Source: Cyanoderma ruficeps
Taxonomy: Eukaryota; Chordata; Aves; Passeriformes; Timaliidae
Direction of reading: 5' to 3'
NCBI GenBank assembly: GCA_008694505.1
Contig: VZDJ01007747.1
Span: forward strand, 43,544,388 to 43,608,387
DNA: 64,000 bases
The notes beneath the pieces are model-generated. The model worked only from the letters and a program-made list of their open reading frames with translations. It was not told where the DNA came from and made no database searches. This document shows positions 49,311 to 60,915 of the stretch, piece by piece (the stretch's first letter is position 1; every line of letters begins with the position of its first letter). The position numbers and the translations under genes are program-made.

Positions 49311-50500
49311 TTTCCATTTCTACAACATGGGCTTTTTATTGCCTTTGGCTGAAGGGCTGGGAAGGTTAACTGGGTAAGATTTATACTGTAACTCTGCAGA
49401 GAAGTGTTACAGCCTTAAACAGACAAAAAATGTCCCGCAGAAACAGAGAAACAAAAGTAGATCTCAGTGGGCTAATTTGTCTCCGTTTTGTAATAGGAAA
49501 TAGTAACAAAGTTGTTTACGTCGATCTCCAGAACTAAAACCAAAGGAAGTGGGAAAAGGCAAAGAGTGGCCTGGAGTCAGGAGCTAGTGAGGGCAGTTAG
49601 AAATTTCTAGAGAAAAAGTAGGTTAAGGAAGTAAAATAAGCAGCAATACTTTAGCTGATCAAATAGAGATGTAGCAGTATACAAATAACGAGATATCAAA
49701 GGGAAATAAAAGAACATGCACTGAATATTATCATCAACACTGGAGAACAAAAGAATGAGAGAACATCTCTTTCTTCTTCAACTCCAAAGCACAATATTCA
49801 ACAAATAATTGCAGCCTAGCCCCAAAATGTCACCCAAGTAAAAGAAAAACAAAACAACACCTAAATGGCTCAAAGCAGTGGTTCTGCTTGTTCTTTTTAG
49901 TTTCTTTCTTAATGACATATTCCATCAGTTCTGAATTTGTCAGAAACAGTGATTAGAGGAGTAAAAAAAAAAATCTCTTTTGTTATCATCTACCTTAAAC
50001 TTCAAAGCAGCAAGGACACTGAGTGAAACATAACTCTATCAAAGTGAGCACTTATAATTCTTAAGTTTGATATTTATAAATTTACAAGGCTGTCCTCGTC
50101 ATGCTGCTCAGAACTTTCACAGAAAAGCACATCACAGAAACTGTAAATATTTGGAGGCACCTCGTTTTATTTTGCCTCAATCCAAGGGTGCAGACAGCCT
50201 ATCAAGAGTTGGGGGAAAACCAAAACCCCCATTTTCCCTGCCTGCTTCAACTCATTAAATGGTATTACGTCACTCAGTCACTTGGTGACGTTCATTAACT
50301 TCAAGCATTGGCCAACCAGTTCAAATCTACTTTTTATGCAGGGAATTTTCTTTAGAAGTATCCCACATCCCTGCTCATACTGGCTGTCCCTGTTAACATC
50401 ACGTCCAGCCTATCTTTGAACATCCAGATCACCAGGATCTGATATCATGGCTTAATCTGTTTTGCACAGGATGTTGATAAACCATTCCGAGCTCCCCAAT

Positions 50501-50516
50501 CAATAAATAAATAAAT
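50501..50516. repeat. (AATA)n microsatellite, short
   Basis: Three to four AATA units. Confidence 0.8.
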
Positions 50517-51453
50517 TTCCATTGTGTAACTGAACTGCTGGATAATTTCTAAGTACTGAGACTCTCTAATATTTCAGCACCCTGAAACTGCAGAAGAGTT
50601 TATACTGAGTTTCTGTGGCAAACAGGAAATATCTCTGCTGCAAGTATCAAAATTAAATTGTTAATTAAAAAGTAATTTGAAGTCTGTTTGTTGTGGGCCA
50701 TATAATCAGGAATTTTATTTTAATATAATTCTAATTCTTAAGCCTTTGATACTTGTAAGTTCTAAACCAGCAATACACGGCTTTTATTGTGTCCATGTTC
50801 TGCTTTTACAGCAGCAATATTGATGTAAAATATGCCACACTACACAAATCTGCATTATATGGGTTTCTAATTTCATTTTTCGTTAACTACATTTTCTTTA
50901 TGTTTTACAATGTCAACTCCTCAAATGGACCAGCTTTAGATCGTTAAATGTAGCGATTGTGTATTTCTAAATCACAGTCAGGCTCAACACAAAACTGAAT
51001 TTAGGAAATTTATGGTTATACCTGGACATTTTTCTTTAAGCCTCTATAAACATATTCTCTTCAATTTGTTTTGTTTCCCTTGGATTATTGTGCAGGAAAA
51101 CAGGATGAGCTTTCTGGACTGACTTACAGGAGTCTTGCTGTCTTAGAGCTTGTGATGCTGTCACTGAAACATTTCTGCACCAGGTAACAAAAAAAATGCA
51201 GATAGAGCTGTAATTATGCAAACGTGTAAACTCAGTGACAATGAACCACCAGGGTCCAAAATGATTCCAGAGACAAAGAGGAAGGGAACAGTAGGAAGCT
51301 GGACTTCTTTTGGGTTGTAATCTACAGCCAAATAAATGACAATTTATAAACAACACAAAACAGGGTTTAATAGTCAGGGTAATTTTCAATGTATATATAC
51401 CAATGCATGTAAAAAACACAAAAAGAACCCCAAACCCACGACTCTTTTAAAGC

Positions 51454-51483
51454 CATATATATATATATATATATATGTGTATA
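51454..51483. repeat. (AT)11 microsatellite
   Basis: Pure AT run at 51455-51476 followed by GTGTATAG. Confidence 0.95.
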
Positions 51484-51508
51484 GTGTTTCCTATAATGGT
51501 ATGAGTAA

Positions 51509-51568
51509 ATAATAGTAGTAGTAGTAATCATAATAATCATCATCATAATAATAATCATCATCCTAATA
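51509..51568. repeat. degenerate TAA/TAG/ATC trinucleotide tract
   Basis: TAGTAGTAG then ATCATAATAATCATCATC units over about 60 bases. Confidence 0.88.
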
Positions 51569-52747
51569 ACGGTTTCACATGTTCAAAATTTTCTAAATTA
51601 TTCTGATCTGAATCTTTTCATAATTGCCTATTAATTATAAGGGTCCCTGCAATATTTTGCAAGTTCTAAGTCACCACATTTCAGATATCAATCAGCACTG
51701 TTGTATTTAGAGGTTTAATTTCTCACCATAATTACAACTGGACTGCAAATCTGCATAATCTAACAGAGAATTGTTAATACCTGAATAAAAGTAACAGGAG
51801 AGACTTCTAATAAAATTAAAAAAAAAAAACCAACAAGAGAAAAGAAGAGCATGCAAAATATTTAAATTCTTGTTACAGGAGGAATTAATTTTTAATTTAA
51901 AAAATTTTTTGTTAATCTATGACATACTTTGATATTCAATTTGCTCTACTAAATGACATCATGTAGTGCTGCCAAAGCAGAAGTCGCCATGCTAGGAAGT
52001 TTGTCAGTCCAGTCTCTTACTCACATTGGAAAGAAAACCATCTTTAAAATATTAAATACAGCAGTGGGTTTTAGTCCCTCAGTAACTTCATGACTGTGAC
52101 CTTCATAAAAGACTTGGCAATCTCACAGTCATAGAACTCATCCAGGATATTAAGGAGAGCCATTGAAGGTCAGCACTGAATTGCCCTGATTAAATTCAAA
52201 ATATAAAATCAGATTTGCACTGTGCATTTTCTTGCCCTTTCATAATTTAAATTCTCTTTGGTAATTAAAGAATACAAAAAATGCATTAAAACAGAGATTA
52301 TCCTGCGGTGATCACTGCAGGTAGTTTACAACGTGGCTTATTTCCTAACAATGATGTTCTGAATAGGAATGAGAAAGGATAAAAAGAAAAATCATTAAAA
52401 CATGATAAAATTATTCATCCTGCTCCTCATTCATCATCTGGGAGATGTCAAACTGGCCATGACCGGGCACCTGCAGTAAATTGTTTAAGGGATAATTTGG
52501 TATGTGATGGAAAAATAAGGAGATTTGGGAGGAATCAGAAGAAACACAATTATTTAGAATTCCCAGTTCTATGAGGGCTTTACCAAATCTTACCTCACTC
52601 CACCAATATCAGAGAATATCAGACTGTGTGAAGTGATTCCAAACCCAGGAACGTGTCCCACAGCTCTTCTTAGTGCTCCCATGGACCTGCTTCCACAGCA
52701 ACCTCGGGAACCAAGATCCTCAGTGTGGGATCACCCCACTGCAAGGA

Positions 52748-52990
52748 GTCATGGAATGGTTTGGGTTGGAAAGGACTGTGAGGACTATCCAGTTCCAACC
52801 TCTGCCATGGGCAGGGACACCTTCCACTAGTCCAGGTTGCTCCAAGCCCCATCCCAGCCTGGCCTTGGACATTTCCAGGGATCCAGGGGCAGCCACAGCT
52901 TCTCTGGGCACCTTGTGCCAGGGCCTCACCACCTCACAGGCAACAATTTCTTCCCAATATCTAATCTAAATCTTCCCTCTTCCAGTTTAG
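52748..52990 (-). mobile_element. CR1 LINE fragment, antisense
   Basis: GTCATGGAATGGTTTGGG, TTGGAAAGGACTG, CCATGGGCAGGGACACC, CTAGTCCAGGTTGCTCCAAG, GGCCTTGGACATTTCCAGG, GCAGCCACAGCTTCTCTGGG, then ACAATTTCTTCCCAATATC and TCTTCCCTCTTCCAGTTT, are the reverse complement of the CR1 3' region. Confidence 0.96.
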
Positions 52991-55719
52991 TCAACCAGCA
53001 GCCCAGTGGTTAAGCAGAAAAAAGAAATCTAAACCTTGCAAAACATAAATAATCTTTACTCGTGTTACTAACATTTTAAATTATTATGGTCAAATTTATA
53101 GTACAATTGTGCAATAAGCACCATCATTTATGAAGAGTAATGAGATGTTTCCTTTCTAATATCTAATTGTTGCTCTGTAGGTATCTGCAGTCTAGGGTGA
53201 GACCAAAATGCTGACTCAGACAACAAGGAAAATCTAATTTGTCTACCACACTCATCAATTAAAAAAAAAAATCAAAGTGAAGAAGATCAACATCCCTTGG
53301 GCAAGAGCTGATGGTTTACAATAGTTCCCATCATGGGTTTTGCAGAATTTTTTTTTTAAAAAGAAAAATCCGAAATAAGCCAATTGCTACTGTTCAATCT
53401 CCTCATCATTATTTATACTGATCGATGCTTTTTCAACTCTCACAAGCAGGGAAGAAACCACACCCTCCACTGCAGAGAACCAGCACTCTGCAGATTTATG
53501 AGAGCCTCCTATTTCTACAAAAAAAACCCCAAAATACTTCCCACAGCAAACATTCCAAACGTGTCACAGTGCCCTCACTTCACCAGATGGGCTGTCTGTA
53601 CCAGAGGAGAGGGGATGGAAGGACAGGAATTCCAGCAAAGCTCCAACCCTGGTGTTTGTGGGAGAGGCTGCTCAGCGATGCCCCAGGCAGCACACACAGC
53701 CCTCCTGTTCTAGAATATTCTGGAGTTTTCAGAACAGGTTGTTGCATTACTTCTGGGACATGTTTCTATCGGGGAAAGAATCCCAGGGAACCTCTGGTCT
53801 TCTGTCGTCAGCAGTTTTTGTGCACAAAGAACATATTGATCTGCACTTTCAGCCTGGCCTGGTAGCTAATATCTAACACCTAGCTGTGACTATTTAGCTA
53901 CATCATGTAATAATGACCATTGATTTAAAGTAATATACTCCTCATTTTCAGGACTAATGTAGAACAAGAATGTCAGTATGTAATTTATGAGACTCTGCAG
54001 TTTAGACTCAAAATTCATCTCACCTGGGGATGGCTCTTCTGCTTCCCAGAGCTCCATCCACAGCAGCAATCAAACTGCACACACACCAAAAGCCATTTGT
54101 GCATCCTAAAAATGACTCCCATGGTCCCAAAACACTTTGTCACACAGAGCTAACCTAAAGAATGTTTCTCCAAAAGCTTTTGTGGCATCCCCTGCAAAGT
54201 CTAATCATTCTAAATACACCCAACTTTGATGCCATTCGGAGTCACTAAATTTGGGTGAGTCTGTGTGTCTGTCCCAGAGCTCTCCTTACCTCCACTGCCT
54301 CCGCCTCCTTACTCATGGGCTATACACACACAGAATTCCCAGGTTTCCCAAGGTGGAATTGGCCAAGGGACTTCTAGAAGAGACTCAAACCCATCAAACC
54401 GGACTGCAGATCACTCAAACATGCCCCAAAAAGGGACATTCGGTGGTGCCCAACGTCTCCAACAAGAGTCATTTGTGGAAGGAAAATGAAGTCCTGTGAT
54501 ACTGTAAGTGGGGATAGAGACTGCAGCTGTCTAGGGTGCAACAACTTCATTTCTTGGCAAATGCAAACCACCTTGGGAATGCTCCATAATGAGCTCAAGC
54601 AAGAGACAGGCCAGCAAAGGAGTACTAAAACCAATATTTTCAGAGCCCTGACATCCTTTGATAATTTAGGAATTACCCAGTTTCATCTCCAAGGCTGCTA
54701 AAGTACTCTGAAACTTACTCTTTAACAAGAGAACTTCAGGATTATTGTGATATGTCTTGAGCTGCTTCACATCTCACCACCCAAGCTGATCAAACATTTA
54801 AAGGCACAACAAGTAATGCGATTTAAAATCAAATTCAAATATGTTGTGTCTTATTTACTATCATAACAAAACTTGATTTGTTTTTCTAAAGCTGGTTTTT
54901 TGTTTTTTTTTTCAAAGTACAGCCTGAAAGTACAAAATAACTTCAGGTCACTCTTCAGGCTTTCATCCCATGTTGTGCACTGCTGTCAAAAGAAAATTAT
55001 AATGCCTTAAAAAGGAGTTCAAGGAAAAGCCTGGAATCGTGTCTAACACAAACCCTGCTCCAGAACAAGCAGTCCATGACAGAGTTTTTTTTCAGATGAT
55101 AGCTCTATCTCATTAATAGGAAAACTCCAACTAATTGGAAAGTCAAACTTCCCACATTCCTCACTTTACCTATTGCCTTTCTAATGAATTTCTACACTTC
55201 CACAACGTTTTTATTTGCATTACTTAAAACGGCAAAATGATGTCTGTGATTGGACAAGTGTCTTCCCTAATATACCATATGGTGAGATATCTCCTAGTTT
55301 GACAATATTTAACAAGAAAAGATCTGCTCATTTCTGCAAATCCCCTGTTGCCCAAGCCCTTGATCAGACAGCGTTTCTGTGAAATTCAGCTACCTAATTA
55401 GCCTGCTTGATTATTTGAAATAAAATTAAGTCTCCAAAATTGTTAAAGCACCATGTACTTTCCCATCACATTGATTTGATGCAAGTGGAGAAAAGCTGAG
55501 TGCTTCTCATCTGAACACTTCTTATGACACAAAAAGAATGACAAATCCATGACTCTGCACCAGTTTGTCCAAGTTAAAACACCAGTGACAACCCATGAAG
55601 AATGCTCCAGATCCTATTTGAGGAAAGGGGATGAAGGACATTCCTGTCCCATTTGGATTAGGGACAGACTGGAGCCAGGGTCACCTCCACCCTCAGCTCT
55701 TCACTTCTGCCTCACAGAG
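52991..55719. other. unique stretch, no gene recognised
   Basis: Two overlapping open frames (53384-53713, 109 codons; 53425-53865, 146 codons) lie in a slightly GC-richer patch and have no recognisable domain. Otherwise AT-rich unique DNA. Confidence 0.55.
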
Positions 55720-55865
55720 GTGAACACTGTGGGGATGGTGATTCCACCACTTCCCTGGGGAGCCTGTTCCAATGCTCAACCACCCTTTCAGCAAAGAAAA
55801 TTTTTCTAATATCCAACCTGCACCTCTCCTGGGTCACCTTGAGGCAATTTCCCTTTGTTCTCTCA
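55720..55865 (-). mobile_element. older CR1 fragment, antisense
   Basis: GGTGAACACTGTGGGGATGG, TGATTCCACCACTTCCCTGG, GGAGCCTGTTCCAATGCTC, AACCACCCTTTCAGCAAAG, TTTTTCTAATATCCAACCTG and CACCTTGAGGCAATTTCCC are the reverse complement of a CR1 branch with CCAGGGAAGTGGTGGAATC...AAAGGGTGGTTGAGCATTGG. The element may extend a little on either side. Confidence 0.88.
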
Positions 55866-56887
55866 ATTTCTTATCTTTGTGCATGCCTGAAATTCAAGGC
55901 ACTACATCATGTAATCACTGGCAGAGTTTTCATCCCTCGATGTCATCTGCTTAGCAACCACAGAACACCCCAGGGAATTCCACGCCCATGATGGAATATT
56001 TCCTTTTTTAACAAAAGGGGGATAAAAGATGGTCTGTTCCACATAATCCCATTTTGCTCCTCCATATTAAAATTCTGTTGGACTCACTCCTACTCATGAT
56101 TAATCTCATTACTATTCAATTAATTTTGGAAGACCAGCAACTCATTTTACACTACCATAATTATTTCTGTAATGCAAGCCAAAGCAAATTACCTTAATAC
56201 ATAACAAATCGACATATGACAGCTCACATTAAAGGTTCTTCCTCTCAAAAAAGCACACAGGGATTAAGGAAATATAAGGAACGTACCTAACACTCCAAAT
56301 GAATGTAGGAGAAATGGAGGGAATCCATGTCAAATCCACAAACTTATTTTCCCCATCATCAAATCCCATTAAACTGCTGGCTGTAACTTTATTACTCTTC
56401 CTCGTTTTTTTCTCAGGCATCCACTTCTTGTTTTGATCCCCTGTTTGTTGTTAAAATGGCAGCAATGTTTTATAGAAATAGCCTAAAATTAAGGCATTGT
56501 GCTTATTGCTGCAAGTTTTCAATTCCTTCCTCAACATCCTTTTCCAACACTACAATGAAACCTCTGGAAAATCTAATTTCAAGAGTAATTAGCAAGTTGT
56601 ATTAAAAACAAATTAAACCGACCTGCCCTGATTTATCAATATTATTCAGCTGTATCTAACTCTCAACCAAAGGTCGAGATAACAACCTGGGTGACTCCAG
56701 CATAAACTTTGCTATTGTATTTCGGTGCTGCTGCTGGGGGCTGTGACTAACAAAAACAATAACAAAGTAGATCCCCTCAGTGGAAGCTTGTTGCCCTGAG
56801 CTTTCTGTCTTTTTGTCTTTCTGTGGAACTTTCTCACGCAGCTTCATGAAAAAAATATCAATTCTTAGAATGTTTACATACTTCTCC
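55866..56887. other. unique stretch, no gene recognised
   Basis: No recognised gene or repeat; the longest open frames are 63 codons. Confidence 0.6.
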
Positions 56888-57103
56888 TGTGGGAGAAGAA
56901 ATGATTGATGGTGATGTCCACCATCCAGGTTGAAGAGTGGCGACCTGGGCAGCCAATCTCTTGACCTCTGTACATATGTATAAAAATTGGAGTCAAATAG
57001 AATTAAAGGAGGAGTTTTCTAAACCAGCCATGGTGTGAGTTTCATTTCAGGGTTCCTGAAATTGAGACACGCCCAGCTTCGGCCTGCAACAGAAGCTCGC
57101 CAC
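56888..57103 (+). mobile_element. probable short LTR of an endogenous retrovirus, sense
   Basis: A compact promoter and polyadenylation layout is seen. CCAAT (56953-56957) lies about 24 bases before a TATA box (TGTATAAAAA, 56977-56986). ATTAAA (57002-57007) follows, then a U5-like segment with GTTCCTGAAATTGAGACACGCCC and CTCGCCA. It begins with TGTGGGAG and could end at CGCCA (57102). I found no matching target-site duplication, so the limits are uncertain. No viral coding frame is present. Confidence 0.4.
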
Positions 57104-57180
57104 TCCAGTCTAGGACCAGTTTCTCTAATCTTGAGGCAATTTTAAGAAAATAAATTACCAAAATGCTTGGCTGTAAACAA

Positions 57181-57350
57181 GCTCCTGGAACAGGCTGCCC
57201 ATGGGAAGGGTGGAGTCACCATCTCTGGAAGTGTTCAGGAAAAAAAAAAGGCAGAATTGGAGCTTCACAACATGGTTTAGTGGCCATGGTGGTATTTGGT
57301 CAAGGTTGGACTTGATCATGGAGGTCTTTTCCAACCTCAATGATTCTGTA
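57181..57350 (+). mobile_element. CR1 3' end, sense, with inserted A-run
   Basis: GCTCCTGGAACAGGCTGCCC, TGGAGTCACCATCTCTGG, AAGTGTTCAGGA, CATGGTTTAGTGGCCATGG, TTGGTCAAGGTTGGACTTG and GGTCTTTTCCAACCTCAATG, then ATTCTGTA, are a typical CR1 3' end of the branch with TTTTCCAACCTCAATGATTCTG. An A10 run (57240-57249) interrupts the GTGTTCAGGA...GGCAG block. Confidence 0.94.
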
Positions 57351-60300
57351 GGGATTTGAATCTGATCTCATTCTTTTCAGCTTTGAGAAGATGCAAAGCA
57401 GTTCTCGAACTGTCCACCTAAATTTAACACACTGTACTGCACGACTTATCACATCTGCCTTCAAATATATTATTCAGCTGAATATGAGCACTGCCTCCAC
57501 ATTTTTTTAATCAACTTATTAAATTGCACCAAGTTTCTAAACATTGTACGTAAAACGACAGGTTAAAAGGATAATCATATACACAATGTAGGACCAGAGT
57601 ATTCTCTTTCTATGAACAGAATGACAAAGCTAAATATATATTTGAGAGCTTAGCATCTTTTCAGAGATGAGTAGATGCAGCAGTTCGGGTTCTAAATGAA
57701 GAAAATGGTCAGTAAGAGATGATTATTTGGAAGCTTGGCCAGTAATCAATAAATTAAGTGATCTAAAATAGGATAATCAGGTTGGACATTTAAAATTAAC
57801 AACAATAATTACTGTTTCATACAGTATCTAATTAAATTCAGAAACTCATTGTTGCAGGGAAGCTCAAACATATGAGTGGGTTCAATAAGTCTTTAGCAAA
57901 AAGAGTGGATTATGGGTCCACAGATGGCTATTAAAGCAGCGATTCAGATGCTAATTTCAACTCAGGAAGTTTCTAAATCACAGCCTGTGGAAGCTTGGGA
58001 GATACAGCAGGGAAAAGCTCACTCCACACTTTCCAGGGTCCTTGAGCTCTTTGTGGAACAACTCTTACTGGACAGGGAGCTGAAGGTCTGGTCTGACCCA
58101 CTCTGACAGCTGAGTCCTGGTCTTATTTATCCCTTGCATGGGTTTCTCTCTTAAAAATAAATCTGCTTAAAAATAAATTGGCCTTTGTTTTTATCTTTGG
58201 AGTTAGCAGAGGAGCAAGTATTTTCTGCTTAGTTGGACAGGTGGATACAAACTTCAGTATTTCCCCAAAATTTTCAAGCACAGCCTTGTTTACCTCCGTG
58301 GGACACTCCTGGCTCATGTGCTGCAGGTATTTTAAGAGACCTAATGATCATTTGAGATGGAAATATCTTTCTAAATGTTGGAACTGACATGGAAAATATC
58401 AACAGGTGGTGCTGGTAAAAGTTCTCACAAAATCACATTTGTTTAGGGAATTAAAACCATTTTATGAACAAAATACTTTTTTCCAAGAGACAATAACAAT
58501 CAAAATACAATGTACTACAGGTAAATTTTTAATATCATGAAATTTCAGTACTTTATCTGTGTGCTTAAATTCCCTGGTTAAGATGGCAAAATAATTACTC
58601 ATCAAGCCCAGGAAAGTGTTTTTTTCTGCATGCATACTCCTGTGACAAAGTACAGTATTTCATTTAATTTTGGAGAAGATTACCACCTACCAGAAAAGGG
58701 ATATAAAATGCAGTAAATCAAATTACGAGCAATAACACTGACTTTGGGGGTTTTTATTTAGTATTTTCATATTTTATTTTAGTTTTGTAGTGACAGCTTG
58801 TTTAACTGCAATTGTGTTCTTTGAACATAATAACAACAACACCTGGCACTTAGAAATTCAAATTATGTATGAATTCTTTTGCACATAACAATGATTTGAT
58901 TCACAGGCATCAAGTGGAAACTACCAGTCACAACATGACAGTGAAGAGAAAAACGTTCAACAAGAGGAACAGAGTTATAGTACTTGACGCCAAAACTGGG
59001 ATTGGGGTAGAGATTCATGTTCCCAGGTGTTTCCTTACACATAAAACTCCACAGAAAAACCATTTGGGAACTCCTTTCCCATTCCTTTTTCTCAAGGCCC
59101 TCTCTTCTCACACAGCCTTCCATAATTTTTTTTTTTTTTTTCTCAGCTCTAACACAGGAGTCTTGCTTTACACCCAAGAATAACAGGAATTTTATTTTGT
59201 GGTCTGTGGCATAGTAACATTGAGCCTCTTCTATCACTTCTTTGGTGCCGGGACTTTGTCACTTCAAAGGCACAAGGAAATCCTTTGGGTTTGATACGAC
59301 TTTTCAAATTAATCTTGAGATTGGCAACTTTGAGACTTTACACTTTCAGTAAGTTTGAAGTTGATGTATATTAGTAAAATTACAGAGGGAAGTTAGCTCT
59401 TATTCCATATATAAGAATTTAGCTGACAAAAATTCCGTAGTATGAGCAAGAGATTTCCCAGTTGTCAGCCCAGCTCAACAAATAATTGCCTGGTGATTAG
59501 TACCAATAAATCATTCACACTGCTCCAAAAATGTTACAGCATTAAAAAATGGTGATGAATAAAAAAAGTAGAGACAAAAATTGTTATGAAGTTCTGCTCC
59601 ATTCTACTGACAGCTCTATCCCTATGCTCTCATTCCCTTTTCCTGTCTCCATTTTTGAATACCTTTAAGGTTCAATTCAACACTCATTACTTTTCCATCC
59701 TTTCTCCAACTTTTGGGGAATTTAAACATAATAAAGAAAAACAGACATGCCACCACTGAAGGAAGCAAAGCAATCCTACTGACTAAAGAGAGGAAAGCCT
59801 CTCTTAGACCTCTAAATTAGAACAAAGTCCATTTCAATGAATGTCTAATCAGTATGGGCGCTATCTATGCTGGGGAGAAGCAAACTGGGGGAAACCAAAG
59901 AATAAAAAAAGACACCGAACAGGTAATTAAAAAGACAAAAGGGAAAAAAAATAGTCAAAGCACAAAATAAGTAGTAAAGTTCAGGTTCTGAAACAAGAGA
60001 GGAAGGAAAATAATGAGGACTCAAACAAAACAAGATGTTCCAGTGAAGAAAAGAGCACAGCTAAGCTTTTCATGTAGAATGTGATGTACGTACAAACAAT
60101 AGAACATGCATCCTGGTCTTTCAACACTTTCAAAAATACCCATTAAAAGAACCTTGTGCAAGTTACAAGCTGCACTTGTGAAATCTGAAGCTTCATTTTG
60201 AAGACTAAGCAAAGACAAAGGCAGAATTTGTTGAAATCCATTACTTGTCTGCTCCTGAGCAGTGTAATTGTGCTTACTCTGTATTCCTGCATGCAACATT

Positions 60301-60580
60301 GAATCCCTCAGTCTGCTGCCAGGTTTTCATTCCATATTGTGTATTATTGAAGTGTAAAACTGCTGAATGTGCCCCAGCGCGATTTTAATCATATTATAGA
60401 CAATGTTCCAAGCTGATGTAATCAAATGCCTTTAATTATGGTAATCAAATATATTATCAGTTTACTATTGCTAACCCATACTGGGGTTAGAACAGCCTGG
60501 AATAGCAGGGTCTGCTATTTACACACGACTTGGTTCAACCTCATGGCAAAATACCTCGTTCAGTTTAGGTGCAAATATTG
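57351..60580. other. unique stretch, no gene recognised
   Basis: The longest open frame is 124 codons (58863-59237, minus), with no motif. A T16 run lies at 59126-59141. A duplicated GTAATCAAAT motif near 60418 and 60441 is discussed as a finding. Confidence 0.6.
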
Positions 60581-60915
60581 TCATAAAATCATGGAATTCA
60601 GGTTGGAAGGGGCGTCATGGATCATCTGGTCCAGCCTTTCTTGGCCAAAGCACAGTATAGACAAGATGGCCCAGAAACCTGTGCAGCTGTATCTTAAATA
60701 CATCCAGCATTGGGGAATCTATCACTTCCCTGGGAAGAGTATCTCAATGGCTGACTGTTCCTGTTGGGAAAAAATTCCCCCCTTGTGTCTAACTGGAATC
60801 TCCCCATCAGTGACATGTACCCACTACCTTTCATCTTTCTCACCAGCACTTTGGAGCCTGCTCCCCCAGTGTCAAATCCACCTCCCTGATCCAGTCAGCC
60901 CAGTGCCGAAAACTC
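60581..60915 (-). mobile_element. older CR1 fragment, antisense
   Basis: TCATAAAATCATGGAATTCAGG, GTTGGAAGGGGCGTC, GATCATCTGGTCCAGCC, GGCCCAGAAACCTGTGCAGC, TGTATCTTAAATACATCCAGC, ATTGGGGAATCTATCACTTCC, CTGGGAAGAGTATCTCAATGG and GGAATCTCCCCATC follow the antisense of an older CR1 branch. A 180-codon open frame (60426-60968) is a shadow of it. The 3' limit on this strand is approximate. Confidence 0.9.

Larger units (their letters stand above)
49105..52747. other. unique stretch, no gene recognised
   Basis: The longest open frame is 127 codons (51036-51419, minus), with no recognisable motif. Simple repeats at 49251-49310, 50501-50516, 51454-51483 and 51509-51568. Confidence 0.6.
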
